Origin: Parvularcula lutaonensis
GTDB lineage: Bacteria; Pseudomonadota; Alphaproteobacteria; Caulobacterales; Parvularculaceae
Assembly: GCF_014651915.1 (NCBI RefSeq)
Contig: NZ_BMXU01000002.1
Coordinates: forward strand, 749,507-813,506
DNA length: 64,000 bases
Direction of reading: 5' to 3'
The notes below the pieces were generated by a model. The model saw only the letters and a program-made list of their open reading frames with translations, ran no database searches and was not told the DNA's origin. Positions 28,700 through 38,191 of the stretch are shown piece after piece; within the stretch, counting starts at the first letter, position 1; every line of letters starts with the position of its first letter. Both the position numbers and the translations under genes were made by a program.

Positions 28700-30805
28700 A
28701 TGGTCGACGTCTTCGTCTCCTATTCACGGGAGGACAAGGAGAAGGTCCGCATTATTGCGGAAGAACTCCAGCGCGCCGGCCTAAGGGTATGGTGGGACCC
28801 CCATATCAAGACCGGCGCCGGTTTTCGCGAAGAGATCACCCAGAATCTTACCGCCGCCCGGGTCGTCGTCGTTGTCTGGTCGAGGACGTCCGTGGCATCG
28901 CGCTTCGTCTGTGACGAGGCTGACGAAGGCGCGCAATACGACCGCCTCTATCCAGCGCTGGTCGACCTGGTCGATATCCCACTCGGGTTTCGACAGATCC
29001 AGACCCACGACCTGACCCGTTGGCATGGCAGCCGGAACGATAAGTCGCTCAAGGAATTCATCGCGACCGTGGCTGAAGGTGCGAAGAGCAGTGCCCCGCG
29101 CCGGCCGACGCCCGCTCCGCCACCCGAGAGGCCGGCCGAACCGGCGCCGAAGCCCAAGAGAAAACCAGCACCCGCTCAGCGCAAGTCGCGGCACGCTGCA
29201 GCTCCGAAGCGCCGCTATACCGTCACTGGACGGAATATCCGTCTCGCGTTGGTGTTCAGGTCGTTGCTGATGGCAGCGCTTATCACTGCCGGTTTTGGTG
29301 CTCTTGCCTACACATCTGATTTCGTTTTCCCATCCCTCAGGCCGGTCCTGATCGGCGCTGTATTCCTGCTGACCTTCTTCTCGCGCTATGTCAGCTTTCT
29401 CGCCGACAAAGCGATGGGCGGTGCCGCTTCGCTGAAGCTGTTGTCAGGATCGTTCCTGACGCTTCTCTTCTTCGGGGCCTTGTTCATTGCACCGATCATT
29501 ACCGAAGGGCGTATCTATGCGAGCGCGCTTGAGGAGGTGAAGGTAGAGGGCATCGAGGGGGCGGATATCAACTCCGTAGCCATCTCAGGTGATGGCAGGC
29601 TGATGGTGACGTCCTCGGACGATAGCCAAGCCCGGCTCTGGAGTGTTGATACGGGTGTTGGGCTGGGCGTGTTCCCCAATCACGAAAATTGGGTCTGGCA
29701 CGCTGATTTCAGCCCTGATGGCGAGGAAGTGGTGACTGCTTCCCGCGATCTCACGGCACGGGTCTGGTCCGTGGCGGGGCAGAAGGAGCGCCTCGTCCTC
29801 GATGGGCACCGCGCGACGGTCTATGTCGCAAAGTTCTCACCGGACGGCGAGACGATAGCCACGGGATCGGGCGATGGCGATATCCGCGTCTTCAATGCCG
29901 AAAGCGGGGAGCTGCTCGGCACCATGTCGGGGCACAGTGACGATGTCCGCTCGCTCGCCTTCTCGCCGGACGGCCGGTATCTGGCTTCGGCGTCGGCAGA
30001 CGGGACGGTCCGCTTGTGGAACGCCCTGAGCCGTCGCTTCATCAGGATCGTCGGAAGGGCCGACCCGTGGAACGAGGTCGCTTGGGACGAGGCGGGTACG
30101 CGTCTCGCCGCCGCGGGAGACAATGGCTCGGTCATCGTCTGGAATCCGTCCGGCACGCGCCTGATGCAAACTTCCGTGCCCGGAAAGGCATTTGGCCTGG
30201 CGTTCACCCGCAAGGACAGCCAGCTCGCCGTTGGGAGCATCGACAGCCTTGTCCATATTCTCGATGCCCGCTCAGGCGATGAGCTGCTGACGCTGGCTGG
30301 TCACGAAGATGCGGTCAGGGACGTCACGGCCCGGCCGGGCGAGCCGATCCTCATCTCGGCCTCGCGGGACAACACCGCGCGAGTCTGGAGCGCGGTGAGC
30401 GGGGAGGAAGAGCAGATCGTCGGCCACATTGAATCGGCGGTGAAGCTGCCCGTCCCGATCGACCTGCCCCCTGTCGCGATGGCTTCCCGTGCACCGACGC
30501 CAATGGACTTCGCCGAAAATCGTCAGGACACGCCGTTCCTGATCGGCAAGGGCTTCGCCACTGCCGTTGCGCTCCTGATGACCGGTCTGCTGCTCAAGGC
30601 GCTGTTCTCTGTGACGCCGCTCAGGAAAATGGCGAGGCTGATGATCCCGGCGCTGACTGGGCTTGGCGTCGTCTACTACCTTGCGCTAATGCTCTCCGCG
30701 CTCCCTGTCGAGGCGAGCATGCTCTGGGGCACGCTCCTCTTCGTCCCGGCGGCAGTCTTCGCGCTCTTCCGCTGGCTTCTCGCCGTGTCGCTGTTCAAGC
30801 GCTGA
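28700..30805 (+). CDS. TIR domain, membrane and WD40 repeat protein
   Basis: A 701-residue multidomain protein. Residues 1-125 are a TIR domain (VFVSYSREDKEKV, AGLRVWWDPHIKTGAGF) with SVASRFVCDEADEG, in which Glu73 sits where NADase TIRs have their catalytic glutamate. A Pro/Lys-rich linker (about 130-172) leads to three membrane helices (about 183-268). WD40 repeats follow (about 285-560), with repeated FSPDGxxxxTxSxDxxxRxW motifs such as FSPDGRYLASASADGTVRLW. Three more helices end the protein (about 610-701). TIR-WD40 fusions of this alphaproteobacterial type are common and mostly uncharacterised, so NAD+ cleavage is inference. It converges with the SLOG/SLATT-like gene with 3 bases between stop codons. 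Confidence 0.88.
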   Translation: MVDVFVSYSREDKEKVRIIAEELQRAGLRVWWDPHIKTGAGFREEITQNLTAARVVVVVWSRTSVASRFVCDEADEGAQYDRLYPALVDLVDIPLGFRQIQTHDLTRWHGSRNDKSLKEFIATVAEGAKSSAPRRPTPAPPPERPAEPAPKPKRKPAPAQRKSRHAAAPKRRYTVTGRNIRLALVFRSLLMAALITAGFGALAYTSDFVFPSLRPVLIGAVFLLTFFSRYVSFLADKAMGGAASLKLLSGSFLTLLFFGALFIAPIITEGRIYASALEEVKVEGIEGADINSVAISGDGRLMVTSSDDSQARLWSVDTGVGLGVFPNHENWVWHADFSPDGEEVVTASRDLTARVWSVAGQKERLVLDGHRATVYVAKFSPDGETIATGSGDGDIRVFNAESGELLGTMSGHSDDVRSLAFSPDGRYLASASADGTVRLWNALSRRFIRIVGRADPWNEVAWDEAGTRLAAAGDNGSVIVWNPSGTRLMQTSVPGKAFGLAFTRKDSQLAVGSIDSLVHILDARSGDELLTLAGHEDAVRDVTARPGEPILISASRDNTARVWSAVSGEEEQIVGHIESAVKLPVPIDLPPVAMASRAPTPMDFAENRQDTPFLIGKGFATAVALLMTGLLLKALFSVTPLRKMARLMIPALTGLGVVYYLALMLSALPVEASMLWGTLLFVPAAVFALFRWLLAVSLFKR

Positions 30806-30808
30806 GGG

Positions 30809-32626
30809 TCAGGCGGGAAGGGAGATCGGTTTGCCGCGATAGACGAAGCGCCAGTCGACGACTTCGACCAACATCGTCTCGGCGGAGGCCTCCACGTAGC
30901 TCCTGAGGGAAGAGAACGAGATGGCTTCCTTCTCCTCAAGATCCCTGGCGATCTCCTCAAGACGCTCAGCGGTGGCTTCAGACCTCTCCGCCGTAGAGCC
31001 GAACTCGCCCTGCACCCTGATGCCAAGCATGGCCGCACCGATCGCGGGCAGGAGCGCAGTCAGAACCGTAACCCAGCCCTTGATTGCGTATTTGAAGGTC
31101 TTCGCCTGTTTGAGCCCGCCCCACTCATACGCCGCGTGAGAACCCAGGAAGACGAGGCAGGTCACGAGCGTGAGAAGAAACAGGCTGTCCCCGACCTTGT
31201 GCAGGCGGTGCTCAAGATGCTCCATACGGTGCGCATTGGCTTCATGGTAGGCGAGCTGGTTTTCAAGCTCGGTCTCCATGAAGAGCTGCCGGACCTTCGA
31301 GATATAGTTGCGGTCACTGACTGCCGCGGGCAGCCCCAGCTCGCGCAGGGACATCTTGTTGTACCACTCGACCCACGAGCCGGCCGGCGCAGAACCGTAG
31401 TCGTGCCTCTGGCTCACTGCGCCAAGAGAGGCGCCAGTCAGGTAGAGAAACCGCGCATGGCGAAGCTGCTCGGCAAGCTGGCGATAGTCTATCCACTTTT
31501 CATGCCAGCGAGACTTCCGTCCGCGGATCGTGATCGCTGCGATCGCGAGGATGACCACTGTCTCAAGGGCGATGAAGACTTCCTTGCCGAAGCCGACGAC
31601 GATCTCCGCCAGCGCGAGTCCCACGGCGAGGCCGGATAGCAGGTAGTTCGCGACATAGGACGAGCGGTAGAGAGAGCCGTAATAGGTCGCGAGGCCATCC
31701 GCCCATCCATAGCGCGGCATCAGCGTATTCACCGCAGGCGCCGCGAGCTTGGTGCCGCCGATATTGGCGAGGCCTTCGAGATAAGGCCGCCATTCCTCCT
31801 CGACCCGTTTCACATAGGGCGGCATACGGAAACGCAGGTTACGGATCTTTCGACCTGCGACAACGAATTCGAAGAGATCGAACAGCAAGCCGTAATTTCC
31901 GCGCTTTTCTTTTTCACCGTAAAAATCCAGCACGCCGCCATCGACATCCGGCGGGACGAGCAGCGACGTCACGATGCTCTCGACATCGCTGATGCTGCCT
32001 TCGGAGGAGAAGTCTTGCGCGACGAAGGAAACGGGCTTGTCATCCTCCGAATGCACCCAAATGACGGGCACGCCGCGGGCCAGCGCGATCTCGATGATCA
32101 TCGCGGTTCCGCCGATGCCGCGCGCGGCCTTGCCGTTCCAGATGGCCAGCAATACGTCGCATTGGTCGAGCACGACCTGGCCGCCTGCGAGATAGGCCGA
32201 AGCCTCATGCTCCCGCGTATCCCGCTCTCCGTCGAGTTGCAGCACGGCGTCAGCTTTTTCCAGCATGGTGTCGAAGACAGGCCGTTCGTCTACGGAGAAA
32301 TCCGAGCAGTATTCTTTCACTGGGAAAGGGGTGACGGCTTGCAGGGACCAGCCAAGAGACGTGGCGCGCTCGGCTGCCAGCGTATCCGCCCCCGCTGCGA
32401 GCGGGCTCACCAGGCGGAGGAGGGGAGGTTCGTCCACGACCCAGCCATCGGATTTCGCCTTGGCTGTCTGCGCGGCAAGGGTGCAGGCGGAAAGGACCTC
32501 GTCGACCTGGCGCGTGATCCTCTCGCGTTGGTCTGGTTCCAGAGCCCGGTGGCCGGTCACGCCGACCCGCAGGCAGAGCCGGGCGCGCGGCGGTGTCACC
32601 AAACCCTTGCGTGGCTTGTTCCCCAT
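30809..32626 (-). CDS. SLOG-like nucleotide sensor fused to SLATT/DUF4231-like 2TM domains
   Basis: A 605-residue protein. Residues about 17-225 look like a SLOG (DprA/LOG-type Rossmann) ligand domain: LRVGVTGHRAL at the start, SPLAAGADTLAAERA, and CDVLLAIWNGKAARG followed by IGGTAMIIEIALARGVPVIW. After a spacer come two helix pairs (about 326-367 and 481-536) with the intervening DYRQLAEQLRHARFLYL, the pattern of SLATT/DUF4231 effector membrane domains. In described systems SLOG domains sense NAD- or nucleotide-derived signals and SLATT domains are proposed pores. The start at 32626 is chosen because the GVTGHR domain begins soon after and GGAAGGG precedes it; the frame is open further upstream without coding features. 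Confidence 0.75.
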   Translation of the reverse strand: MGNKPRKGLVTPPRARLCLRVGVTGHRALEPDQRERITRQVDEVLSACTLAAQTAKAKSDGWVVDEPPLLRLVSPLAAGADTLAAERATSLGWSLQAVTPFPVKEYCSDFSVDERPVFDTMLEKADAVLQLDGERDTREHEASAYLAGGQVVLDQCDVLLAIWNGKAARGIGGTAMIIEIALARGVPVIWVHSEDDKPVSFVAQDFSSEGSISDVESIVTSLLVPPDVDGGVLDFYGEKEKRGNYGLLFDLFEFVVAGRKIRNLRFRMPPYVKRVEEEWRPYLEGLANIGGTKLAAPAVNTLMPRYGWADGLATYYGSLYRSSYVANYLLSGLAVGLALAEIVVGFGKEVFIALETVVILAIAAITIRGRKSRWHEKWIDYRQLAEQLRHARFLYLTGASLGAVSQRHDYGSAPAGSWVEWYNKMSLRELGLPAAVSDRNYISKVRQLFMETELENQLAYHEANAHRMEHLEHRLHKVGDSLFLLTLVTCLVFLGSHAAYEWGGLKQAKTFKYAIKGWVTVLTALLPAIGAAMLGIRVQGEFGSTAERSEATAERLEEIARDLEEKEAISFSSLRSYVEASAETMLVEVVDWRFVYRGKPISLPA

Positions 32627-32763
32627 CCGGTGCCCTTCCCGACTCGTTGATCGAAGCTGAGGTCGTAACTTGCGTGCCGAGAGGCAGCAAGCACGCTGGG
32701 CGCTTGGCGTGGGTCGCGGCATCGCCCTAGGCTTCCGAGCTCGGGACGAGGAGTGGAGCGAGG
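32627..32763. promoter_or_regulatory. Divergent promoter interval between SLOG/SLATT-like gene and ion channel
   Basis: These 137 bases separate two divergent starts and must hold both promoters. No clear -35/-10 pair or palindrome could be singled out by eye. The right part carries the purine-rich GAGGAG used by the channel gene. Confidence 0.4.
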
Positions 32764-33525
32764 ATGGGGAAGCTGCGCGAGGCGGTACATAGGCAGCTCG
32801 ATCCCGAGGCATGGCCGGGCAGGGGCTTTTCCCCGGTCAATTGGGCGATCCTTTTTGCTATTGGTTTTCTGATCTTCCTGTCGATCTTGACCACCGAGCC
32901 CTCGGTGATGGCGGCGCTCGGCCCGGAGATCCTGTTCGTCGAGCAGGTGATTTTGGCTCTCTTTGCCATCGAGCTGCTGCTGCGGTTCTGGACAATCGGC
33001 CTGAACCCACGGTTTCGTGGCGCTCGCGGGATCTTTCACTACGCCATCAGGCCCTCGACCATCGCTGACATTCTGGTGGTCACTCCGCTCTTTATCGCCG
33101 TGCCGCCAGGATGGATTCCGATCCTCAGACTGGTCCGCGTTCTCCGCCTCCTGCGCCTTGCCGCGATGCCGAGGGTGCAGAAGGCGTTCGCCGAGTTCGG
33201 CGGCGCACTCCTCGCCAAGCGTTTCGAGTTCCTGCTGACGGCCTGTTTCGCGCTCGCGCTGCTGCTGGCATCGTCGACGATCCTCTATCTGACCGAGGGG
33301 GACGTTCAGCCTGAAGCCTTCGGCTCTATCCCGCGGGCGATCTGGTGGAGCGTCGTGACCTTCACCACCGTCGGCTACGGCGATGCCGTACCGGTGACAT
33401 GGGTCGGCCGGTTCTTCGCCGGCACCTTCGCAGTGCTCGGCATTGGCCTGGTCGCGATGCTGACGGGTATCGTCGCCTCTGCGCTCACAGAGGCCTCCGA
33501 GCGGCATAATTCTGACGACAGTTGA
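32764..33525 (+). CDS. Voltage-gated-type potassium channel subunit
   Basis: A 253-residue inner-membrane protein with a full S1-S6 plan. Helices S1 (about 25-44) and S2-S3 come first, then an Arg-rich S4 (ILRLVRVLRLLRLAAMPR, 120-137) with regularly spaced positive charges. S5 (about 155-177), a pore loop with selectivity filter TTVGYGD at 201-207, and S6 (about 218-241) follow. The filter indicates K+ selectivity; a tetramer is expected. No C-terminal RCK domain. Divergent from the SLOG/SLATT-like gene. Confidence 0.92.
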   Translation: MGKLREAVHRQLDPEAWPGRGFSPVNWAILFAIGFLIFLSILTTEPSVMAALGPEILFVEQVILALFAIELLLRFWTIGLNPRFRGARGIFHYAIRPSTIADILVVTPLFIAVPPGWIPILRLVRVLRLLRLAAMPRVQKAFAEFGGALLAKRFEFLLTACFALALLLASSTILYLTEGDVQPEAFGSIPRAIWWSVVTFTTVGYGDAVPVTWVGRFFAGTFAVLGIGLVAMLTGIVASALTEASERHNSDDS

Positions 33526-33579
33526 CGTCTTGCGTTTCGCGCCGCGCTTCCGCACGCCGGACCAAAACGGAGGAACATC

Positions 33580-34725
33580 ATGGCCAAGGAATTCGATATC
33601 ATTGTCTACGGTGCCAGCGGCTTCACCGGCCGCCTCGTCGCCGAGTACCTGGGCAAGATCGGCCACAAGAGCTTCGCCATGGCTGGCCGCAATGAAGACA
33701 AGCTGGCGCAGGTCCGCGACGAGTTGGGCATCGATGCCCCTCTCGTCGTGGCTGACGGTGACGATGAGGCGGCCCTCAAGAGGATGGCTGAGAGCACCAA
33801 GACGGTGATCACCCTCGTCGGCCCGTACCAGCTCTATGGTGACAAGCTGCTCAAGGCCTGCATCGACACTGGCACCGACTACACCGATCTATGTGGCGAA
33901 CCGGCGTGGATGGCGAAGAAGATCCGCGAGTCGGAGGATGCGGCGAAGGCTTCGGGCGCCCGGATCGTCTTTTCCTGCGGTTTCGACTCGATTCCGTCGG
34001 ATTGCGGCGTGCTGCACCTCGAAAACAAGGTGAAGGAGGCCACCGGCGCTCCAGCAGAGCGCGTGAAGCTCTTCGTTCGCAAGATGAAAGGCACCTTCTC
34101 GGGCGGCACGGCGGCGAGCTTCAAGGCGACGATGAAGGCCGCGTTCTCCGACCCGCAGGTGCTCGAAGACCTCAAAAACCCGTTCTCCCTCTGCCCTGGC
34201 TTCCAGGGACCGCCGCAGCCGGACCTGCAGGCTGTGCGGTACGACGAGGAGGAAAAGACCTGGCTTGCGCCATTCATCATGGCGACGATCAACACCAAGA
34301 ACGTCCACCGCACGAATTTCCTGACCGGGCACAGCTATGGCGAGGGGCTCGTCTATGACGAGATGGTCCCCACCGGCGACGGTGAGGAAGGCAAGGCCAA
34401 GGCCGAAGCCATGGCCGCCGACAAGTCGATGGCCAGCGACGACGGACCGAAGCCGGGCGAAGGCCCTTCCAAGGAGGAGCGCGAGAACGGGTTCTTCGAA
34501 CTCGCCGTGATCGCCAGGACCCCGGGCGGCGAGCGCTTCGAAACCGTGGTGAAGGGTGACAAGGACCCCGGTTACGGTTCGACCAGCAAAATGATCTCCG
34601 AGGCTGCCCGGTGTCTCAACGAGGACAGGCCCGAGGGCCCCGGCGGCATCTTCACCCCGGCCGCCGCGCTCGGAGAGGACCTCATCAAGCGCCTCCACGC
34701 CAACGCGGGCGTAACCTTCGACTGA
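33580..34725 (+). CDS. Saccharopine dehydrogenase-like / trans-acting enoyl reductase family oxidoreductase
   Basis: A 381-residue NAD(P)-binding protein. The Rossmann N-terminus is DIIVYGASGFTGRLVAEYL, followed by FAMAGRNEDKL, TVITLVGPYQLYGDKLLKAC, TDYTDLCGEP and IVFSCGFDSIPSD. These are hallmarks of the mycobacterial trans-acting enoyl reductase/saccharopine reductase-like family. The substrate is uncertain; members act on lipids or are of unknown role. A clear GGAGG precedes the ATG. Confidence 0.88.
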   Translation: MAKEFDIIVYGASGFTGRLVAEYLGKIGHKSFAMAGRNEDKLAQVRDELGIDAPLVVADGDDEAALKRMAESTKTVITLVGPYQLYGDKLLKACIDTGTDYTDLCGEPAWMAKKIRESEDAAKASGARIVFSCGFDSIPSDCGVLHLENKVKEATGAPAERVKLFVRKMKGTFSGGTAASFKATMKAAFSDPQVLEDLKNPFSLCPGFQGPPQPDLQAVRYDEEEKTWLAPFIMATINTKNVHRTNFLTGHSYGEGLVYDEMVPTGDGEEGKAKAEAMAADKSMASDDGPKPGEGPSKEERENGFFELAVIARTPGGERFETVVKGDKDPGYGSTSKMISEAARCLNEDRPEGPGGIFTPAAALGEDLIKRLHANAGVTFD

Positions 34726-34734
34726 CCAAAAAAT

Positions 34735-34761
34735 CGCGGGAAGGGCTTTGCCTTTCCCGCG
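34735..34761. terminator. Hairpin between the oxidoreductase gene and the rfb operon
   Basis: CGCGGGAAGG (34735-34744) pairs with CCTTTCCCGCG (34751-34761), 10-11 bp with one wobble or bulge, 9 bases after the stop codon. A run of six A precedes it and CGCCTTTGACT follows. It probably terminates the oxidoreductase transcript and isolates rfbC, though the T-run on the plus strand is weak. Confidence 0.6.
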
Positions 34762-34796
34762 CCTTTGACTAGGCCCTGAAGTGGCAGGGAGGGCCC

Positions 34797-35357
34797 ATGT
34801 TCACTAGGCTTGCAATCAACGACGTCATCTTGGTGGAGCCGCCGCGTTTCGGCGACCATCGCGGTTTCTTCCAGGAGACCTTCCACGCGGACCGCTATGC
34901 CGAGGGCGGCATTGAGGGTCCGTTCGTGCAGGACAACCACTCGCTCTCCCGCGAGGTCGGCGTGCTGCGTGGGCTTCACTTCCAGATCGATCCATCGCCC
35001 CAGGGCAAGCTCGTGCGCTGCACGGCTGGCAGGATCCTGGACGTGGCCGTGGACATCCGGAAGGGCTCGCCCACCTTCGGACAGCATGTGAAGGCCGAGC
35101 TTTCGGCGGAGAACGGCCACCAGCTCTGGGTCCCAGTTGGCTTCGCCCACGCCTTTGTCACCCTCGAGGCTGACACGGAAGTTCAGTATAAGGTAACGGG
35201 TTATTACGATCCGGCAGCCGATCGTGGCCTTGCCTGGGACGATCCGGACCTCGGTATCGACTGGGGCCTCGGCGACCGCGACCCGGTCTTGTCCGAGAAG
35301 GACACCAAACATCCCCGACTGGCCGATTTGCCAGACTATTTCTCCTATCAAGGTTGA
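34797..35357 (+). CDS. rfbC: dTDP-4-dehydrorhamnose 3,5-epimerase
   Basis: Third enzyme of dTDP-L-rhamnose synthesis, 186 residues, a cupin. Conserved RmlC motifs are [40 protein letters not shown] (catalytic His in RGLHFQ), [23 protein letters not shown] and [14 protein letters not shown]. First gene of the four-gene rfbCBDA operon. AGGGAGG precedes the ATG. Confidence 0.96.
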   Translation: MFTRLAINDVILVEPPRFGDHRGFFQETFHADRYAEGGIEGPFVQDNHSLSREVGVLRGLHFQIDPSPQGKLVRCTAGRILDVAVDIRKGSPTFGQHVKAELSAENGHQLWVPVGFAHAFVTLEADTEVQYKVTGYYDPAADRGLAWDDPDLGIDWGLGDRDPVLSEKDTKHPRLADLPDYFSYQG

Positions 35358-35368
35358 GGACACACGCG

Positions 35369-36424
35369 ATGAAAGTCATCGTCACCGGCGGCGCAGGGTT
35401 TATCGGCTCGGCAGTCATCCGCTACCTGATCAATGACACCGATGCCGAAGTCGTCAATGTCGACAAGCTGACCTATGCGGCGAATCTCGACACCTTGAAC
35501 TCGGTTGCGGACGATCCGCGCTACAGCTTCAAGAAGCTCGATATCTGCGATCGCGCGGCGATGGACCAACTCTTCGCTGACGAACAACCGACCCACGTCA
35601 TGCACCTCGCCGCGGAGAGCCATGTGGACCGCTCGATCTCGGGCAGTCAGGCTTTCATCGACACCAATATCATGGGGACCTACAACCTCCTCGAAGCTGC
35701 GCGCGGCTACTGGATGGGGCTCGGTGACGCGGACAAGGAAGCATTCCGCTTCCACCATATTTCCACCGACGAGGTCTACGGTTCGCTAGGCGAGGAGGGC
35801 CTTTTCCACGAGACCACCGCCTATGATCCGTCCTCGCCCTATTCAGCATCGAAGGCGGCTTCCGACCATCTCGTCATGGCGTGGCACCGGACCTATGGGC
35901 TCCCTGTTGTCCTGTCTAACTGCTCGAACAATTACGGCCCGTTCCAGTTTCCTGAGAAGCTCATTCCGCTGATGATCCTCAACGCGCAGGAAGGCAAGGA
36001 GCTGCCGGTCTATGGCGACGGCTCGAATATTCGCGACTGGCTCCATGTCGATGACCATGCGCGCGCGCTCTACATGATCCTGACCCAGGGGCGGCTTGGC
36101 GAAGGCTACAATGTCGGTGGACGGAATGAGCGGACGAACCTGCAGGTCGTGCATACGATCTGCGATACGCTCGACCAGCTGCTCCCGACCGATACGCCTC
36201 GGCGCGAACTGATCAAGTTCGTCCAAGACCGTCCGGGCCATGACCAGCGCTACGCCATCGATGCGACAAAGCTCGAGGAAGAGCTGGGCTGGAAAGCCCA
36301 GTACAATTTCGACACCGGCATCCAGCAGACGATCGAATGGTACCTCGCGAACCGCGACTGGTGGGAGCCGCTGCGTGCCAAGGTCTATGACGGCAAGCGC
36401 CTGGGCCTTGTGGACAAGAAATGA
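35369..36424 (+). CDS. rfbB: dTDP-glucose 4,6-dehydratase
   Basis: Second enzyme of the pathway: oxidises and dehydrates dTDP-glucose using bound NAD+. The 351-residue protein has the glycine-rich TGGAGFIGS (6-14), the catalytic Thr-Asp-Glu in STDEVYG (132-138) and YSASK (158-162). It ends with [15 protein letters not shown] and [10 protein letters not shown]. The start at 35369 is the ATG of MKVIVTGG. Its stop overlaps the next start (ATGA). Confidence 0.97.
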   Translation: MKVIVTGGAGFIGSAVIRYLINDTDAEVVNVDKLTYAANLDTLNSVADDPRYSFKKLDICDRAAMDQLFADEQPTHVMHLAAESHVDRSISGSQAFIDTNIMGTYNLLEAARGYWMGLGDADKEAFRFHHISTDEVYGSLGEEGLFHETTAYDPSSPYSASKAASDHLVMAWHRTYGLPVVLSNCSNNYGPFQFPEKLIPLMILNAQEGKELPVYGDGSNIRDWLHVDDHARALYMILTQGRLGEGYNVGGRNERTNLQVVHTICDTLDQLLPTDTPRRELIKFVQDRPGHDQRYAIDATKLEEELGWKAQYNFDTGIQQTIEWYLANRDWWEPLRAKVYDGKRLGLVDKK

Positions 36425-37320
36425 GTGCGCTGACGATCCTCGTCGCCGGGAAGTCCGGTCAGGTCGCCCGCAGCCTTGTCGAGGCGGCGGAGAAGCGCTC
36501 CGGACTCAAGCTCACCGCCATGGGCCGCCCTGAGCTCGACATCGCCGACCGGGAGAGCGTCGAGAGCGCGCTGGCGCGGGTGAAGCCCGACATCCTCATC
36601 AATGCCGCGGCCTACACGGCCGTCGACAACGCCGAGAACGACCGCGAAGCAGCCTATGCGGGTAACGAAGCGGGCCCTCGCCACCTTGCCGAGGCGAGCG
36701 CCGCACAGGGCATCCCGATGATCCATATCTCCACGGATTATGTCTTCGATGGAGAAGCGAGCCGTCCCTATACCGAGCAGGATGCGGTCTCGCCGCTCGG
36801 AGTTTACGGCAAGTCGAAATTCGCTGGCGAGGAAGCTGTCGCACACGCGAACCCGGAGCACCTGATCCTGCGCACCGCATGGGTCTACGGAGCGTTCGGC
36901 AAGAACTTCCTCAAGACGATGCTGGCAGTGGCTGAGAACCGTGACGAATTGCGGGTTGTCGCCGACCAGAAGGGCGCGCCGACCTCGTCCCACGATATTG
37001 CTGAAGCCCTGCTCGACCTCGCTGAGAAGGTCGGTCCCGGAGCGGATCCGGACCTTTACGGCACTTATCACATGACTGCACGCGGCGAATGCGTCTGGGC
37101 CGAGTTCGCCGAGGCGATTTTCGCTGCGTCGGCTGCAATCGGCGGGCCGACCGCATCGGTCGAACACATTCCGTCATCGGAGTACCCGACGCCCGCCAAG
37201 CGGCCGGCCTATTCTGTCCTTGATTCCTCCGCCCTCGAAAAAGCATTCGGCGTGCGCCTGCCTGATTGGCGCGAACCCGTAGCTTCGATCGTGGCGCGCA
37301 TTCTGAAAGAGAAAGACTGA
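36421..37320 (+). CDS. rfbD: dTDP-4-dehydrorhamnose reductase
   Basis: Final step, NAD(P)H reduction to dTDP-L-rhamnose. The 299-residue SDR has [14 protein letters not shown] in place of the usual GxxGQx[37 protein letters not shown] and the catalytic YGKSKFAGE. The C-terminal [18 protein letters not shown] is characteristic of RmlD. Coupled to rfbB by ATGA overlap. Confidence 0.95.
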   Translation: MSALTILVAGKSGQVARSLVEAAEKRSGLKLTAMGRPELDIADRESVESALARVKPDILINAAAYTAVDNAENDREAAYAGNEAGPRHLAEASAAQGIPMIHISTDYVFDGEASRPYTEQDAVSPLGVYGKSKFAGEEAVAHANPEHLILRTAWVYGAFGKNFLKTMLAVAENRDELRVVADQKGAPTSSHDIAEALLDLAEKVGPGADPDLYGTYHMTARGECVWAEFAEAIFAASAAIGGPTASVEHIPSSEYPTPAKRPAYSVLDSSALEKAFGVRLPDWREPVASIVARILKEKD

Positions 37321-37324
37321 CCCC

Positions 37325-38191
37325 ATGAAAGGCATCATCCTCGCAGGTGGCCATGGCACGCGCCTTTATCCGATCACCCGCGCGATTTCGAAGCAGTTGC
37401 TGCCGGTCTATGACAAGCCAATGGTGTATCATCCGATCACCACGCTCATGCTCGCCGGCATTCGAGAGATCCTGATCATCGCGACGCCCGAGATGATGGA
37501 CCTCTACAAGCAGCTTCTCGGTGATGGCAGCCAGTGGGGGATCAAGTTCGCCTTCGCCGTGCAGGACGAGCCGCGCGGCCTCGCCGAAGCCTTCATCATC
37601 GGTGAAGACTTCGTGGACGGACAACCTTGCGCCCTCGCTCTCGGCGACAACATGTTCTACGGCGCAGGCCTTTCGGGCGAGCTGGAGAAGGCGGGCAAGG
37701 TGGAGGAGGGCGCGGTGGTCTTCGCCTATCGCGTGCCCGATCCCGAAGCCTTCGGTGTGGTGGAGTTCGATGCCGACGGCCGGGCGATTTCCATCGAAGA
37801 GAAGCCATCCGTGCCCAAAAGCGACTGGGCCGTGACGGGGCTCTATTTCTACGACAAGGACGTCGTCGAGATTGCCAAGAAAGTGAAACCGTCACCACGA
37901 GGAGAGCTTGAGATTACGTCAGTGAACGACGCGTATCTCCAGCGGGGCCAACTCAATGTCAGCCGCCTTCCGCGCGGCACCGCATGGCTTGACGCAGGCA
38001 CCTTTGACGGCCTTCTCCAGGCCAGCCAGTTCGTCCAGACACTCGAAGCCCGTCAGCGCTTCAAGGTGGCGTGTCCGGAGGAAGTGGCCTTCCGCAAGGG
38101 CTTCATCTCCAAAGCCGATCTCATCAAACTCGCCGACGCCTTCAAGAACGATTACAAGACCTACCTCCACGACATCGCCGAACACGGCTGA
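37325..38191 (+). CDS. rfbA: Glucose-1-phosphate thymidylyltransferase
   Basis: First step: glucose-1-phosphate + dTTP to dTDP-glucose + PPi. The 288-residue protein contains [45 protein letters not shown] and [17 protein letters not shown], then [14 protein letters not shown], the RmlA set. Last gene of the operon. Its TGA abuts the stop of the convergent kpsC gene (TGATCA) with no base between. Confidence 0.97.
   Translation: MKGIILAGGHGTRLYPITRAISKQLLPVYDKPMVYHPITTLMLAGIREILIIATPEMMDLYKQLLGDGSQWGIKFAFAVQDEPRGLAEAFIIGEDFVDGQPCALALGDNMFYGAGLSGELEKAGKVEEGAVVFAYRVPDPEAFGVVEFDADGRAISIEEKPSVPKSDWAVTGLYFYDKDVVEIAKKVKPSPRGELEITSVNDAYLQRGQLNVSRLPRGTAWLDAGTFDGLLQASQFVQTLEARQRFKVACPEEVAFRKGFISKADLIKLADAFKNDYKTYLHDIAEHG

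Noticed and set aside
28700-32626. Calling the TIR/SLOG pair a Thoeris system outright
   Set aside because: No SIR2 or macro partner, genes are convergent, TIR belongs to an alphaproteobacterial group commonly fused to WD40 or cyclase domains; only a candidate.
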